Shown in pieces: positions 6,344-7,748 of a stretch of DNA of 7,748 nt. This stretch comes from Chitinophagaceae bacterium (GTDB lineage: Bacteria; Bacteroidota; Bacteroidia; Chitinophagales; Chitinophagaceae): assembly GCA_025351145.1 (NCBI GenBank), contig JANXWM010000519.1:1-7748 (forward strand). Reading direction: 5' to 3'. The stretch's first letter is position 1. Every line of letters starts with the position of its first letter. The position numbers and the translations under genes were made by a program. The notes under the pieces are model-generated. The model was given only the letters and a program-made list of their open reading frames with translations, did no database searches and was not told the DNA's origin.

Positions 6344-6432
6344 CGCTTCGATAACAGCTCAATATATAATCCGAACGTACAAGAGTGCGACGCAAGGAAA
6401 GCCCAATCAAGGCTATTGGTCTGGCCCAAAAA
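6344..6432 (-). repeat. Intergenic repeat element, copy F
   Basis: The exact core is at 6377-6395 on the minus strand. The outer box GGCCAGACC lies 31 bases before it and is preceded by TTTTTGG (outer end 6432); it closely matches the outer box of copy A. The inner arm 6344-6376 shares GGATTATATATTGAGC and CGAAGCG with copy A, making A and F the best-matched pair although about 5.7 kb apart. The outer arm also contains a small dyad, CCAAT then ATTGG, with a 7-base loop. It lies between the AT-rich lipoprotein gene and the BNR protein gene. Confidence 0.85.
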
Positions 6433-6524
6433 CATTTCATTGGCAATTACATTGATCCATTAATCACTAATGATGCAATAAGTAAAAAGTATTCGCCCTA
6501 TCTTCAATGCTCAAATCAATTGCT

Positions 6525-7736
6525 ATGAAGTTTTTAAACGCATGTTTTTTATCCATTGTTTTCTTTGCTTTTACAGCAACATTATCTGCACAAAAGAAAA
6601 ATGCAACCCCAGTAAAAGAAGTAAAAAAAGATTCACTTTCCGATCTTTCTTTAGATGCATTTCAGTTTCGTGCATTGGGGCCGGCATTCATGAGCGGCCG
6701 CATTATTGACCTTGCATTTAACCCTGAAAATACAGCGGAATATTATGTAGCCTCGGCATCGGGTGGTGTTTGGAAAACAAGCAATAACGGCACTACATAC
6801 GATCCCATATTTGATGGAGAAGGTTCCTATTCTATTGGCTGTGTAACCCTTGACCCAGGCAACCCTCACACCGTTTGGGTGGGTACCGGCGAGGCCAATA
6901 ACCAGCGCAGTGTGGCTTATGGCGATGGCGTTTACAAAAGTGATGATGGCGGCAAAAGCTGGAAAAATATGGGCCTTAAAAAAAGTGAACATATTGGCCG
7001 TATTGCAGTTGATCCAAAAAATGCTGATATAGTTTATGTGGCTGCCTATGGCCCGCTTTGGGATAGTGGTGGCGACCGTGGCATTTATAAATCCATTGAT
7101 GCAGGCAAAACGTGGAAAGCTGTTTTAACCGTGAGCGCCAACACAGGTTTTTGTGATATTATCATAGACCCACGCAATTCAAATGTATTGTATGCCTCTG
7201 CACACCAACGGCAGCGCAAAGTGTTTGGGTTTATTTCCGGCGGACCAGAAAGCGCTTTATACAAAAGCACCGACGGCGGAGCTACCTGGAACAAAATTAC
7301 CAATGGTTTACCTGGTGGAAATAACGTGGGCAGAATAGGCATTGCACTGGCACCCTCCAACCCGGATATTCTTTATGCAGTAATAGAAGCCTCTGATAAT
7401 AAGGGTGGGTTTTTTCGTAGTACTGACCGCGGTGCAAGTTGGGAAAAGCGTAGCTCGCACAATACTTCGGGCAACTATTATGAGCGCCTTTTTATTGACC
7501 CGAACAATGAAAATAAAATTTTCAGCGGCGATTTTCTGTTGCATATTTCAAATGATGGCGGCGCAACCTGGGCAACTCAACCCACAAAAAACAAACATGT
7601 AGATAACCACGTGGTTTACATTGATCCAAAAAACTCAAAACATCTTTTTGTAGGTTGTGATGGTGGTTTATATGAAACCTGGGATGACGCACAAAACTGG
7701 AATTACAAATCCAATCTTAATATCACGCAGTTTTAA
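6525..7736 (+). CDS. BNR/Asp-box (sortilin-like) beta-propeller exported protein, apparently cut short by an in-frame stop
   Basis: The 403-residue product has a Sec signal peptide (MKFLNACFLSIVFF to about LSAQ, then KKN) and several BNR/Asp-box motifs. From the upstream ATG at 6507 these are KSDDGGKSW (144-152), KSIDAGKTW (195-203), KSTDGGATW (253-261), RSTDRGASW (304-312) and ISNDGGATW (347-355). A degenerate one (TSNNGTTY) is near residue 91. Such proteins fold as VPS10/sialidase-like beta-propellers; Bacteroidota members are often annotated as 'glycosyl hydrolase', usually around 1,000 residues long, without proven activity. The frame ends ITQF-TAA, but the four codons after the stop read K-V-T-T, the continuation I expect of the family (ITQFYKVTT). 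The TAA therefore probably replaces a Tyr codon. It may be a pseudogene, a sequencing error, or a truly shortened protein. ATG 6525 gives the more compact signal peptide; 6507 is the alternative. Confidence 0.85.
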   Translation: MKFLNACFLSIVFFAFTATLSAQKKNATPVKEVKKDSLSDLSLDAFQFRALGPAFMSGRIIDLAFNPENTAEYYVASASGGVWKTSNNGTTYDPIFDGEGSYSIGCVTLDPGNPHTVWVGTGEANNQRSVAYGDGVYKSDDGGKSWKNMGLKKSEHIGRIAVDPKNADIVYVAAYGPLWDSGGDRGIYKSIDAGKTWKAVLTVSANTGFCDIIIDPRNSNVLYASAHQRQRKVFGFISGGPESALYKSTDGGATWNKITNGLPGGNNVGRIGIALAPSNPDILYAVIEASDNKGGFFRSTDRGASWEKRSSHNTSGNYYERLFIDPNNENKIFSGDFLLHISNDGGATWATQPTKNKHVDNHVVYIDPKNSKHLFVGCDGGLYETWDDAQNWNYKSNLNITQF

Positions 7737-7748
7737 AAAGTAACTACA

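Noticed and set aside
638..6432. CRISPR array or tandem repeat made of the 19-base cores
   Set aside because: Copies alternate in orientation, are separated by 139 to over 2,400 bases with genes between, and have no regular spacers.

Overview
This window looks like a chromosomal segment from a member of the Bacteroidota, most likely Chitinophagaceae or a close relative. The basis is indirect. The proteins are typical of that group (FG-GAP/VCBS lipoprotein, GH16 lipoprotein, long BNR-repeat exported protein, SO2930-type cytochrome with its beta-helix partner). GC is moderate, start codons lack Shine-Dalgarno sequences, and most products carry export signals. No rRNA, tRNA, CRISPR array or transposase is visible.

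Layout. From the left edge to 5383 all genes are on the minus strand. They are a lipoprotein with FG-GAP/VCBS repeats (cut by the left edge), an Asp/Glu racemase-family protein, an SO2930-type diheme cytochrome c, a parallel beta-helix protein whose stop codon overlaps the cytochrome start (ATGA), and a Calx-beta plus GH16 lipoprotein predicted to be a beta-glucanase. From 5834 onward the genes are on the plus strand: a small AT-rich lipoprotein of unknown function, then a BNR/sortilin-like repeat protein ended by an in-frame TAA where relatives appear to continue. Only the cytochrome and beta-helix genes form a convincing operon. Six of the seven products carry a signal peptide or lipobox, so this is largely an envelope/secreted gene neighbourhood. 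Glycan capture or breakdown is supported directly only for the GH16 protein.

The most unusual content is between the genes. Every intergenic gap longer than a few bases holds at least one copy of a roughly 90-base element, six copies in all. The element is built on a nearly invariant 19-base core, TTGCGTCGCACTCTTGTAC, which contains the dyad TGCG-T-CGCA. About 31 bases on one side of the core is a GC-rich box (CCCGGCT or GGCCAGAC type) next to a T-run. On the other side is a roughly 34-base AT-rich arm. The copies alternate in orientation along the window (+,-,+,-,+,-), giving three inverted pairs. One pair brackets the racemase gene, one encloses only about 140 noncoding bases, and one brackets the AT-rich lipoprotein gene. 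Orientation does not follow gene direction, so a REP/BIME-like or MITE-like dispersed repeat fits better than a promoter or terminator. I do not know a described family with this architecture.
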